From the NCBI RefSeq assembly GCF_030538595.1, contig NZ_JAUNTS010000017.1, positions 1 through 64,000 of the forward strand: DNA of 64,000 nucleotides. The letters run 5' to 3'. Origin of the DNA: Kocuria sp. (GTDB lineage Bacteria > Actinomycetota > Actinomycetes > Actinomycetales > Micrococcaceae). Made by a program: the position numbers and the translations under genes. The notes beneath the pieces were generated by a model. The model ran no database searches. It was not told the DNA's origin and saw only the letters and a list, made by a program, of their open reading frames with translations. This document shows positions 56,137 to 64,000 of the stretch, piece by piece; the first letter of the stretch is position 1; each line of letters starts with the position of its first letter.

Positions 56137-57656
56137 CACTGATACACCCTTTCCGCCAGATAGGAAGCCACGTCCAAGGGGGAGTAGGGCACCCCGGCAA
56201 AGAGTCCGACAGCCAGGGCGAACACCGCTGTTGTCACTGCGGGCCACAGCAGCGCGGGCGGTGCCTCCAGCACAGCACGGGTGCGTTCCAACACGGGGCC
56301 GTCCGGCATCTGCGCGGGTTCCCGGAACCACATGCGGATCACCACCGGCAGGAAGTAAGCGGCGTTGAGCAGCGCGCTGGAAATCAGGACGCCCACCACC
56401 CAGGATTCATCGGCGTTGATGGCACCGGTGCCCAACTGCCATTTGGTGATGAACCCGGCCATGGGGGGTATCCCGATCATGCTCAGAGCGCCCACGGTGA
56501 AGGCCGCTGAGGTCAGCGGCATACGTTTGCCCAAACCGTCCAACTGGCTGATTTTCTTGATCCCCCAGACTTCCGCTGCCAACCCAGCGCAGAAGAACAG
56601 CGTGATTTTGGACAGTCCCTGATGCACCAGGTGGACCAGGCCACCGGTGGTGGCGGTCACGCTGAGCATGGAGAGGCCCAAGGCGATGTAGCTGACCTGG
56701 CTGACGGTGGAGTAGGCCAGGCGCTTCTTGATGTCCTCCTGCAGCAGGGCCCGCACGGATCCGTAGATCACGGTGAACGCGGCCAAGAACAGCAGAGGCT
56801 TCAACACCCCCAGTGAACTGGCCACCTGCACGCCGTAGAGATCGTCAATGATGCGGATGAGCCCAAAGGCACCTGCTTTGACCACGGCCACGGCGTGCAG
56901 CAGCGCGCTCACGGGCGCTGGCGCCACCATGGCCCGGGGCAGCCAGCCGTGAAAAGGGAACAAAGCTGCTTTGACGCCCAAGCCGGCTACGAACAAACAG
57001 AAGATGGCCGCTGCCACCCCGGGTTGTTCAGCTGCAAGGTCCGCCACGGCCTGGACGCCACCCACGGAGAACTCCACGGGCCCGATCAACGCGGTGAGCC
57101 ACACCGTGCCCGTCAGGAACAGCAGGCCCCCACCCAGGGCGTAGTAGAGGTACAGCCGGGCGGCTTTCAACGCCGGCACCGTGCCGTAATGTGCCACCAA
57201 GGGGTAGGTGACAAGACTCAACATTTCATAAAACAACAGGAACGTGACCAGGTTCCCCGCGAAGGCAATTCCCACCGTTGCCGTGACACACAGTGCAAAG
57301 AAGCCGAAAAACCGGCGACGGTTGGGTCTGCCATCCAGATAACCGATGGCGTAGATGGTGGTCACCAGCCACAGCAGGGCGGAGAGCATGGTGAACAGCA
57401 AAGACAGCGAATCCACGCGCAGCACCAGGTCCACACCGGGCAGGAACGGGAAGCGCAGTTCCGGGGCAATGCTGGCATCCAGAATGAATGGAATCAGCGC
57501 AGCCACCAGCAGCACCTTGGTGGTGGCTGCCGTGATGTTGATGGCGATCCGAGGGCGCACTGCACGCTCCGGGAACATGAAGATCAGCACAGCGGGCACT
57601 GCGGAGAGCGTGAGCAGCACCAGCGGTACCAGGGTGAGGAGGTTCGACGTCGTCAT
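56136..57656 (-). CDS. mnhD: second MnhD/NuoM-like antiporter subunit
   Basis: 506 residues from ATG 57656, overlapping the upstream stop (ATGA). About 14 membrane helices. Conserved charges are Glu144 (FYEMLSLVTYPL), a lysine in GVKAALFPFHGWLP and a lysine in HQGLSKITLFF. A YLDGRPNRRRFFGFF stretch before the Glu helix resembles the NuoL/MnhA side of the family, so it could do part of the MnhA job. Proton-conducting subunit of the Mrp-like complex. Confidence 0.88.
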   Translation of the reverse strand: MTTSNLLTLVPLVLLTLSAVPAVLIFMFPERAVRPRIAINITAATTKVLLVAALIPFILDASIAPELRFPFLPGVDLVLRVDSLSLLFTMLSALLWLVTTIYAIGYLDGRPNRRRFFGFFALCVTATVGIAFAGNLVTFLLFYEMLSLVTYPLVAHYGTVPALKAARLYLYYALGGGLLFLTGTVWLTALIGPVEFSVGGVQAVADLAAEQPGVAAAIFCLFVAGLGVKAALFPFHGWLPRAMVAPAPVSALLHAVAVVKAGAFGLIRIIDDLYGVQVASSLGVLKPLLFLAAFTVIYGSVRALLQEDIKKRLAYSTVSQVSYIALGLSMLSVTATTGGLVHLVHQGLSKITLFFCAGLAAEVWGIKKISQLDGLGKRMPLTSAAFTVGALSMIGIPPMAGFITKWQLGTGAINADESWVVGVLISSALLNAAYFLPVVIRMWFREPAQMPDGPVLERTRAVLEAPPALLWPAVTTAVFALAVGLFAGVPYSPLDVASYLAERVYQ

Positions 57657-59158
57657 GGGCCACTCACTCCCACCAGGGTCAGTTCAGCCAGGGGTGCTGC
57701 AAGCAACCCGGTGAACACGGCTGAGGCGCCCAGGAAGAACGGCACCCAGCGTTGGGCGGCGGGTCGGGGTCTGGGCTCAACGCGCGCAGCTTCATCGTAA
57801 ATATCGGAGGAACGCAGCAGAGCGGCAATGGGCCGCAGCAAATAGCCGGTGGCCAAGAGCGTGCCCATGAGCAGCACCGCCACAATCCACCAGGCACCTT
57901 CCAGGACAGCCACGGTCAGGTACTGCCATTTGGCACTGAAGCCCAGGGAAAGTGGAAGTCCAATCAGACTGACAGCGGCCATGATCATGCCCGCGGTCAG
58001 CACTCCTTGGGTGCGGGCCGCACCCACAAAACCGTCCACGTGATCGGTGCCGGTACCCAACACCAGGGTGCCTGCGGCGGTGAACATGGCCGCCTTGGCC
58101 AGGCCGTGGGCCACGGCCATGGTGACGACAGCGACCAGAGCAGCCTCTCCCACCCCGGGCACTCCCAGCAGTGGAAAGACCAAAAACAAGTACCCCACCT
58201 GGGACACCGTGGAGTAGGCCACAATGCGCTTCAAGTGTTTTTGTGCCAGGGCCATGAGACTTCCCCAGATCACAGCCACTGCACCCAGGATGCCCAGCAC
58301 CAGGGCCACGGTGGGCTGCGGTGGGAAGACGTCCAGCCACAGACGCAGCAGCAGGTAGAACGATCCCTTGACCACCAGAGCCGACATCAATGGACTCACG
58401 GCAGGCGGAGAACCTGCGTGTGCGGGTGGCAGCCAGGCGTGCATGGGCACCAACGCGGTTTTCAGAGCCATGCCTGTGGCCACCAGGATCAGCGCCAGCG
58501 TGGCGGGGGACAAGCTCTCCGTGCCATGGGTGGCGCTCAGTCGTTCACCGGCCAACTGCATGTCCAGGGTGGAGGTGGCCGCGTAGATCAGACCGATTCC
58601 CACCAGCAAGAGCATGGAACCTACCACGGCAACCACCAGATAACGCAGCGCAGCCTGTGGCGCACCGCGGCCACCCAGGGCCACCAAACCAACGGCGGAG
58701 AGCCCCAACACCTCCAATGCCACGTAGGCATTGAAGAGATCGCCCGCCAGGAAGATTCCCACCAGACCGGACCAGGACAAGAAAGCGAGTGTCCAGAACC
58801 CCGGGCGCTTGCCGGTGGCGGCCTGCTCGCTGGCGGCCATGATCATGGTGGCCAGCGCCACCACACTGGTCATGGCCACAAATACTGCGGCCATGCCGTC
58901 AGCCCGCAGGGCAATTCCCACCGGTGGAGCCCATCCGGCCATCTCATGTTCAAGGGGCCCGGCCACCGCCACGGCCACCACCACTGCCAAACCGGCACCG
59001 GCACTGAGCACAGCCCCCACCACACCGGCAACGGCTTGACGTGAACGCGGCAGCACCATGCACACCACGGCGGCCAGCACGGGAAGGAAGACCGCAGCGG
59101 GCAGCAGCGCGGACAGCGTGGAGTCGGAGAGCATCAGATCGGAACGTTCAAGCATCAT
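57653..59158 (-). CDS. mnhD: first MnhD/NuoM-like antiporter subunit
   Basis: 501 residues from ATG 59158 (ATG 59155 is equal), overlapping mnhC by about 11 nt. About 14 membrane helices. Glu149 (YVALEVLGLSAVGLV) and lysines in ALKTALVPMHAWLP and HGLAKAAMF are conserved, the features of MrpD-type proton channels. PAHAGSPPAVSPLMSALVVKG is the usual TM8 loop. It is the most classical MrpD of the three. Confidence 0.9.
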   Translation of the reverse strand: MMLERSDLMLSDSTLSALLPAAVFLPVLAAVVCMVLPRSRQAVAGVVGAVLSAGAGLAVVVAVAVAGPLEHEMAGWAPPVGIALRADGMAAVFVAMTSVVALATMIMAASEQAATGKRPGFWTLAFLSWSGLVGIFLAGDLFNAYVALEVLGLSAVGLVALGGRGAPQAALRYLVVAVVGSMLLLVGIGLIYAATSTLDMQLAGERLSATHGTESLSPATLALILVATGMALKTALVPMHAWLPPAHAGSPPAVSPLMSALVVKGSFYLLLRLWLDVFPPQPTVALVLGILGAVAVIWGSLMALAQKHLKRIVAYSTVSQVGYLFLVFPLLGVPGVGEAALVAVVTMAVAHGLAKAAMFTAAGTLVLGTGTDHVDGFVGAARTQGVLTAGMIMAAVSLIGLPLSLGFSAKWQYLTVAVLEGAWWIVAVLLMGTLLATGYLLRPIAALLRSSDIYDEAARVEPRPRPAAQRWVPFFLGASAVFTGLLAAPLAELTLVGVSGP

Positions 59159-59510
59159 GATTTCGCCCCCGGTCCGAATCAGCATCCTCACCGGTTGGCG
59201 CTGCAGGGGAAGTGTTTTCCGGGGCGGCGTGGGCGTCGTCGTCGTGAATTGCCTTCAGGAGCACCAAACCCACGCCCGTGAAGGCCACCGTGATCACAAT
59301 GCCGGTCAGGGCCAGGGCTTGCGGGACGGGATCTGATGGGGTGGCGCGTACCGCCAAACCGACCAGGACCAGTAGGGTGCCACCGCCGGTCACATTGACC
59401 GCGATCAGCCGGGCCAGCAGGTCCTCCACGGTCAGGAGGCGCAGGACGGCGATTGCTGTGATCAGCGCCCCGAGCCATAACGTCAAGGTGGCAAGGGTCG
59501 GCTCAGGCAT
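59148..59510 (-). CDS. mnhC: MnhC/NuoK-like antiporter subunit
   Basis: 120 residues from ATG 59510, 8 nt inside the fusion gene. Three membrane helices; LLARLIAVNVTGGGTLLVLVGL and ALTGIVITVAFTGVGLVLLKAI match MnhC/NuoK. The C-tail is acidic. The 3' end overlaps the first mnhD-like gene. Confidence 0.9.
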   Translation of the reverse strand: MPEPTLATLTLWLGALITAIAVLRLLTVEDLLARLIAVNVTGGGTLLVLVGLAVRATPSDPVPQALALTGIVITVAFTGVGLVLLKAIHDDDAHAAPENTSPAAPTGEDADSDRGRNHDA

Positions 59511-60495
59511 CGGGGGCCACCTCCCGCCCGTGCGGTTGACGATCAACCGTGGTGGCCAAGAAAATCACGCCCAACCCGGCACCGATGCTCACGGCCAACG
59601 CCGTTTCCAGGGCAATCGTGATGGTCCCGGCCCACGGACCGCGCAGGAACAGCCACGCATCCCCCAACACCAGACCTCCCACGGCCACGGTCAGGAAGGC
59701 CACCACACCGATCAACAGCACGCTGATCATGGCGGGCCCCACCACAAAGCGCCGCACTCCGGAGGACTGCAACAGAATCACGACGGCGGCCAGTGCTGCC
59801 CCCGACTGAAAGGCGCCGCCGGGTTGGGAGGAGCCTGCAAAAAGCAACCAAGCGGCCAGTAGTAATGCAACGGGGGCCACGATCGTGACGTAGAGCTTCA
59901 CCAAGGGGGACGGTTGATGTTCAGCGCGGGGGAGGCGGGCGTGTGGATCGCGCAGGAAGGCAAGTGCCACAGCCACGGCCGCCAGGAGCACCACCATTTC
60001 CATGAGCGTGTCATAGGAACGCAGGTTCAGCAGCACCCCGGTGATGGGGTGCTCCACACCCGTGCTGGGCATGGCGTGGGCCACGGGTTCGCTCAGGCCG
60101 GAACTTTCCGGTGCGGCCAGGCTCAGCAGATGGGCCAATCCTGCACCCAGCCCGGCTCCGCCGAGTATCCCCACCACAGTTCGCCCGGTGGTGGATGTGC
60201 GGGCGGGGGAGGCGCCCGTTGTATTGGCGCTTGGGTCGGATGGACCGGGTTGGGGAAGGACCGTGGCCACGTAACCGAACAGCGCGCCGGTCACTCCGGT
60301 GCCGATCACGGCTTCGGCCAGGGCAACGTCTGCTGCTCCCAGTACGGCCCAGTAGGAGCTCAGGAAAACCCCGAACACCAGAAAGAGGACCACACCTGTC
60401 AGGCGACGCGGTGTGTAAAGAGCCGCAATGGCACAGATGAGAACAGCGGCGGCCAGTACCACGTGCAGGGGGGTCACGGAATCGGTCAGGTTCAT
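59503..60495 (-). CDS. fusion of MbhD (DUF4040), MbhE-like and MnhB domains
   Basis: 330 residues from ATG 60495, overlapping mnhG (ATGA). Residues 1-80: MbhD/DUF4040-like (GVVLFLVFGVFLSSYW, ADVALAEAVIGTGV). Residues 145-185: MbhE-like (GVEHPITGVLLNLRSYDTLMEMVVLL). Residues 205-315: MnhB (GSSQPGGAFQSGAALAAVVILL). In classical Mrp systems MbhD and MbhE are the C-terminal part of MnhA, and MnhB is separate. Here they are joined without the NuoL-like part of MnhA. Confidence 0.85.
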   Translation of the reverse strand: MNLTDSVTPLHVVLAAAVLICAIAALYTPRRLTGVVLFLVFGVFLSSYWAVLGAADVALAEAVIGTGVTGALFGYVATVLPQPGPSDPSANTTGASPARTSTTGRTVVGILGGAGLGAGLAHLLSLAAPESSGLSEPVAHAMPSTGVEHPITGVLLNLRSYDTLMEMVVLLAAVAVALAFLRDPHARLPRAEHQPSPLVKLYVTIVAPVALLLAAWLLFAGSSQPGGAFQSGAALAAVVILLQSSGVRRFVVGPAMISVLLIGVVAFLTVAVGGLVLGDAWLFLRGPWAGTITIALETALAVSIGAGLGVIFLATTVDRQPHGREVAPDA

Positions 60496-60860
60496 TCTGA
60501 TTCCTCCGTGGCTGCGGGCGTGGCCATGGCCGTATCCGTGGGCTGCTCTGCGGCCAGCAGATAAGCAGCGGTTGCGGCCGTGGCCAAAGCCAGAAGCCAG
60601 ACCAGGCCCACCTTGGCGGCGGCACCCACGGAATCAACCTGCATCACCACGGCCAAGCCCACGAACCCCAGTCCCAGAGAATCTGCCTTGGCCAGGGCGT
60701 GCAGCCTGGAGCGCAGATCGGGAAAACGCAGAAGACCCACGGTGCCGGCCGTGAAGAACACGGCTGCGGCCACTGCGGCCACCACAGTGATGGCATCAGC
60801 GGCCCAGGCGGCCGCCCCGGAGACCTGGGACAGGACGGAGAGCTCAATCACGGGGTTCAC
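60492..60860 (-). CDS. mnhG: MnhG/MrpG-type antiporter subunit
   Basis: 122 residues from GTG 60860; GTG 60851 and a longer frame to 60911, inside mnhF, are alternatives. TAGTVGLLRFPDLRSRLHALAKADSLG is the MnhG signature after the first helix, followed by two more helices. The C-tail is polar. GTG 60860 overlaps the end of mnhF by 17 nt. Confidence 0.88.
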   Translation of the reverse strand: MNPVIELSVLSQVSGAAAWAADAITVVAAVAAAVFFTAGTVGLLRFPDLRSRLHALAKADSLGLGFVGLAVVMQVDSVGAAAKVGLVWLLALATAATAAYLLAAEQPTDTAMATPAATEESE

Positions 60861-61140
60861 CGCCAGCACTTCCGGCACGTGAAACAAAACGTTCAGCACC
60901 CATCCGCACAAGCACGATCACCCCGGCCAGGGCCACAAATCCCAGAGCAATGTCACGCAAAGCGGGGATCTCCGTCAGGACAGAGCCGATCAGGGCCAGG
61001 CCAGCTCCCGTGGTTCCCGCGAACAGTGCTCCGGTGATGCGGTCACGGCCCGTGGGTCCAAGCAGCACCCGCCCCAGGCAAACCAGAATGTTGACGGCCA
61101 GCACCATGGCAAGCGCCATGAGGGCCAGGTGTGCTGTCAC
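60844..61140 (-). CDS. mnhF: MnhF/MrpF-type antiporter subunit
   Basis: 98 residues from GTG 61140. Three membrane helices; GPTGRDRITGALFAGTTGAGLALIG and the following helix match MnhF. It is the first gene of the operon on the minus strand. No SD is clear before the GTG. Confidence 0.88.
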   Translation of the reverse strand: MTAHLALMALAMVLAVNILVCLGRVLLGPTGRDRITGALFAGTTGAGLALIGSVLTEIPALRDIALGFVALAGVIVLVRMGAERFVSRAGSAGGEPRD

Positions 61141-61169
61141 GGGGTTCGGTCTCCACTGGTCGGTGTGTA

Positions 61170-61202
61170 CCGGGCGCAGCGATTGCAGCGGTGAGCGCCC
61201 GG
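61170..61202 (-). terminator. hairpin between lldD-like and mnhF genes
   Basis: CCGGGCGC (61170-61177) and GCGCCCGG (61195-61202) are perfect 8-bp arms in the 144-bp gap after the lldD-like stop. It could end the upstream operon before the antiporter operon. A 12-bp direct repeat (TGCAGCGGTGAG at 61184 and 61273) is in the same gap. Confidence 0.45.
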
Positions 61203-61284
61203 AAAGAGGCCAACCAGAAGTCTAAACGACAGCTGACTGTCCAACCCCGGGAAACCGTTTGCTGTGAGCGGATGCAGCGGTGAG

Positions 61285-62550
61285 TTATCCCACGCGGTAA
61301 CCGGTGTTGGTCTCCGCAGGGCCAGCAGAGTCAGCGGGACCACGGTGGACATGGGTTGCGTTCAGCTCTGCCACGCGGCTGACCCCCAAGAGGTGCATGG
61401 TGACCTCAATTTCGCGGGCCAAAATCTGAATCATCTTGGTCACGCCTGATTCACCCCCGGCCATCAAACCGTACAGATAAGCCCGCCCCACCATGGTGAA
61501 GTCCGCCCCCAGGCACAGCGCCGTCACCACATCCGTACCGGAGAGGATGCCGGAGTCGTACACAATCTGCGTGTCCGGTCCCACAGCCTCTCGAATGACC
61601 GGGAGCTGATGCAACGGCACCACCGAGCGGTCAAGCTGACGGCCACCGTGGCTGGAAACCACCAGGCCGTCCGCACCAGCGGCAACACATTGCTGAGCAT
61701 CCTGGGGAGTCAGCACACCCTTCACGAACAACTGACCGGGCCACTGCCCGCGGATCCACTCCAGGTCAGCCCAACTCAACGTGGGATCGAACATGGAATT
61801 GATCAGCTCCGGCAGCGAACTGGTGGAGCTGGACAGGGATGCGAAGGTCAAGGGGTCCGTGGTGAGAAAGTTGAACCACCAGTGCGGGCGAATGGCCGCA
61901 TCCGCAATGGTGGCCAAGTTCAGGCGCGGAGGGATGCTCATTCCATTGCGGACATCACGCAGGCGCAACCCCGCCACGGGGGTGTCAACCGTGACCAGCA
62001 GGGTGTCGAAACCGTGAGCCCAGGCCCGTTCCATCAGCTCCCGTGAACGGTTGCGGTCCTTCCAGAGATACAGCTGGAACCAGCGCTGACCGGCACCGGA
62101 TGCGGCGGCCACTTCCTCCACGGAGCGGGTCCCCATGGTGGACAGCGCAAACGGGACGCCCTGCCTGGATGCCGCTGAGGCACCGGCATCCTCACCCTCG
62201 GCGTGCATGAATCGCGTGAAACCGGTGGGAGCGATCCCAAAGGGCAGAGCGCTGATGCGCCCGGCAATCTTCACGGTGGTATCCACACGTGAGGTGCCTT
62301 TGAGGACACGGGGCACCAGTTCGACGTCGTGAAAAGCACGCCGGGTTTTGGCAGCCGTGATCTCCGCCAGTGCGGCACCATCCACGTAATCGAAGGCAGG
62401 GCGCGGAGTACGGCGCTTGGCGATGGCCCGTAGATCGGCCACGTCTGCGGCCTTGGCCAGTCGGGCTGCTGTGCGATCCAGCGTGGGGCGCTCAAGCTGC
62501 AACAACGGCCGCAACTCGGCCACGGCGGGAAGTCTGCGGCGCAGTTTCAT
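61285..62550 (-). CDS. lldD: FMN-dependent alpha-hydroxy-acid dehydrogenase (L-lactate type)
   Basis: 421 residues from ATG 62550, overlapping the transporter stop (ATGA). It has the glycolate-oxidase-type barrel: FGIAPTGFTRFMHAEGE, ALSTMGTRS, FVKGVLTPQDAQ with the flavin Lys, the catalytic His in SSHGGRQLD, and the FMN phosphate site DSGILSGTDVV with GRAYLYGLMAGGE. This matches LldD2-like proteins (Rv1872c). It probably oxidises L-lactate or a related acid that the coupled transporter brings in. Confidence 0.88.
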   Translation of the reverse strand: MKLRRRLPAVAELRPLLQLERPTLDRTAARLAKAADVADLRAIAKRRTPRPAFDYVDGAALAEITAAKTRRAFHDVELVPRVLKGTSRVDTTVKIAGRISALPFGIAPTGFTRFMHAEGEDAGASAASRQGVPFALSTMGTRSVEEVAAASGAGQRWFQLYLWKDRNRSRELMERAWAHGFDTLLVTVDTPVAGLRLRDVRNGMSIPPRLNLATIADAAIRPHWWFNFLTTDPLTFASLSSSTSSLPELINSMFDPTLSWADLEWIRGQWPGQLFVKGVLTPQDAQQCVAAGADGLVVSSHGGRQLDRSVVPLHQLPVIREAVGPDTQIVYDSGILSGTDVVTALCLGADFTMVGRAYLYGLMAGGESGVTKMIQILAREIEVTMHLLGVSRVAELNATHVHRGPADSAGPAETNTGYRVG

Positions 62551-63995
62551 CGGGGCCCAGCCTCCGGTGCAGCCGGGGTTTGACCGCGCCTGCCTGTGTC
62601 ATCCATGCCTGAGATCTGCTGCGGGCGCAGAGTCCTGGAGGCAGCTATGGCCACCAGGGACAGGACGCAGCACACGGAAACCACAGCGGCCGCGGCCACC
62701 ACGGCGCCGTCGAACCACTGGATGACCAGGGCCAGGCCGAGCGGTGTCAGACCTGCCACCAGCGCGCCGTTCAACTCACGGGTGATTGCTATGCCGCTGT
62801 AGCGCTCGCGGGCCGGAAACAGATCAGCCAGAAACGCACCTTGGCTCCCGGAGGTCATGGCGATGATCAGCCCATAGCCGCCGGCAATCGCAGCACCAGC
62901 CAGCAGGGCGCTGCCGCTGCTCAATGCGCTGAAGAGTGGGAAGGCATAGACGGCGCCCAAGGCGCTGCCCACGGCAAACACTGTGGCCGGGCCAAATCGG
63001 TCGGCGGCCAGCCCGCCCAGTGGCGTGCCGATGATGCCGAAAATGGTGCCGATGGTCACGGCTCCCAGAGCTGCGCTGCGCGGCAACCCCACGGCCTCGG
63101 AGGTCATGAGGGACAGGGCAAAAACTGCCATGGCGTAATTCAAGGCATTGTGACCGGTCACGGAGAAGAAGCCAATGATCAAAGCCCGGCCGTGACGGCG
63201 GAAGAGCTGAAGAGCGGGGATGGCCTGGCGCTGTTGCTGTGACTCCGCCCGGGCAAGGGCTGCCACATATTCCGGAGTTTCCTCCAGGTGGCGGCGGATG
63301 AACAGGGCCAGGAGGAACAACACGGCGGAAGCCAGGAACGGGACACGCCAGGCCCAGCCCAGCAGTGCTTCATCGCCCAGGCTGGAGACCAACAAAAAGG
63401 CACCGGTGGCCAATACGATGCCCGCGGGAGGGGTTGCCAGCACACATGAAGTGAGCAGTCCGCGGCGTTTTGGTGGCGCGAATTCCGCCACAATCGTCAT
63501 GGCGCCCGCCAGTTCCGCACCGGCACCCATGCCTTGGAGGAGACGGAACATGACCAGTAGGACGGGTGCCAGGACTCCGATGGCTGCCGTGGTGGGGAGC
63601 AGGCCGATTGCCACAGTGGCCACACCCATCATGATGATGGTCAGCATCATGGCCGGACGCCGTCCGTAGCGGTCCCCCAGGTGGCCAATCAGCAATCCGC
63701 CCAGGGGGCGAGCCACAAACCCGACCGCGAAGGTGGCGAAGGCAGCCAGGGTGGCACCCGATCCGGCACCGGCAAAAAACAGCGGGCCGATCACCAGCCC
63801 GGCGGCAGCTCCGTACAGGGCGTAGTCGTACCACTCGATCAGAGTGCCGGTCACGGCTGCAAAGAGAGCGCGCCGCGCACTGGGCGACATGGAATCACCG
63901 GAAGCCGTGCCTGGGGCGGAACGGTCTGTCTGAGCTCCGGAGTACCTGGAGGCGGCAGCCTGCGACGGACTGCGGGGGGCTGATGGTTCAGTCAT
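62547..63995 (-). CDS. MHS-type major facilitator transporter
   Basis: 482 residues from ATG 63995, complete within the window but with its promoter outside. Twelve membrane helices; GTLIEWYDYALYG in helix 1, GHLGDRYGRRPAM in the loop between helices 2 and 3, and LEETPEY mark the metabolite:H+ symporter (ShiA/KgtP-like) group. Substrate unknown; coupling to the lldD-like gene suggests a hydroxy acid or related carboxylate. Confidence 0.88.
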   Translation of the reverse strand: MTEPSAPRSPSQAAASRYSGAQTDRSAPGTASGDSMSPSARRALFAAVTGTLIEWYDYALYGAAAGLVIGPLFFAGAGSGATLAAFATFAVGFVARPLGGLLIGHLGDRYGRRPAMMLTIIMMGVATVAIGLLPTTAAIGVLAPVLLVMFRLLQGMGAGAELAGAMTIVAEFAPPKRRGLLTSCVLATPPAGIVLATGAFLLVSSLGDEALLGWAWRVPFLASAVLFLLALFIRRHLEETPEYVAALARAESQQQRQAIPALQLFRRHGRALIIGFFSVTGHNALNYAMAVFALSLMTSEAVGLPRSAALGAVTIGTIFGIIGTPLGGLAADRFGPATVFAVGSALGAVYAFPLFSALSSGSALLAGAAIAGGYGLIIAMTSGSQGAFLADLFPARERYSGIAITRELNGALVAGLTPLGLALVIQWFDGAVVAAAAVVSVCCVLSLVAIAASRTLRPQQISGMDDTGRRGQTPAAPEAGPR

Positions 63996-64000
63996 GAAAT

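Noticed and set aside
57752-59044. Plus-strand frame of 430 codons over the first mnhD-like gene
   Set aside because: Gln/His/Gly-rich translation, no SD, antisense of a certain gene.

Overview
The window is a high-GC chromosomal segment from a Gram-positive actinomycete. The evidence is the actinobacterial core: mtrA-mtrB-lpqB, a WhiB1-type regulator, a PdtaS-type kinase, a mycothiol-type ArsC, a FolP2-like protein, an Rv3235-family gene, galactofuranosyl transferase genes and an actinobacterial type VII secretion system (T7SS). The order mtrAB-lpqB-comF-hpf-secA fits Micrococcales-type actinomycetes better than mycobacteria, but the genus cannot be fixed from sequence alone. I saw no rRNA, tRNA, insertion sequence or CRISPR array.

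Layout. (1) 1-10925: a T7SS island with two divergent operons. The minus operon encodes WXG100/ESAT-6-like proteins and a large WXG-type effector cut by the window edge. The plus operon encodes a one-helix protein, EccD, a MinD-like ATPase, EccC and two unknown proteins. (2) 11065-19255: HtrA protease, TrmL, RibD-like reductase, FolP2-like protein, ArsC1, cysteine desulfurase, MnmA, chorismate mutase and a MetE/UROD-like protein. (3) 19309-29267: MtrA-MtrB-LpqB, ComF, HPF and SecA. (4) 29275-36532: Rv3235-family and LysM proteins, an excisionase-like HTH, CpaB-like (SAF) and CpaE-like Tad proteins, PdtaS, WhiB1 and a small membrane protein. (5) 36698-41762: a galactan operon (glf, glfT2, wzm, wzt). 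(6) 41796-47255: a 3-hydroxybutyrate/acetoacetate catabolic locus (PucR-type regulator, GntP-type permease, dehydrogenase, CoA transferase A and B), followed by a convergent GyrI-like gene. (7) 48070-53839: a Tad/Flp pilus operon. (8) 53858-61140, minus strand: an Mrp-like cation/proton antiporter operon. (9) 61285-63995, minus strand: an L-lactate-type FMN dehydrogenase and an MHS-type transporter.

How the genes work together. EccC and EccD form the core of a secretion machine for the small WXG proteins and the effector. Cysteine desulfurase and MnmA together provide sulfur for tRNA thiolation. MtrAB-LpqB is a cell-envelope signalling unit. Glf, GlfT2, Wzm and Wzt make and export a galactofuranose polymer. 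The permease, dehydrogenase and CoA transferase import 3-hydroxybutyrate and convert it to acetoacetyl-CoA. The eight Mrp-like proteins should form one membrane complex. That complex lacks an MnhA-type NuoL module, has three MnhD-like subunits, and fuses the MbhD, MbhE and MnhB modules in one chain.

Most unusual points: the T7SS island with no eccB, eccE or mycP in view; the rearranged Mrp complex, including an MnhD-like subunit without its conserved membrane glutamate; five 17-bp tandem repeats before the CoA transferase genes; a 290-residue acidic tail on MtrB; and strong hairpins in the secA leader and in the end of pdtaS.
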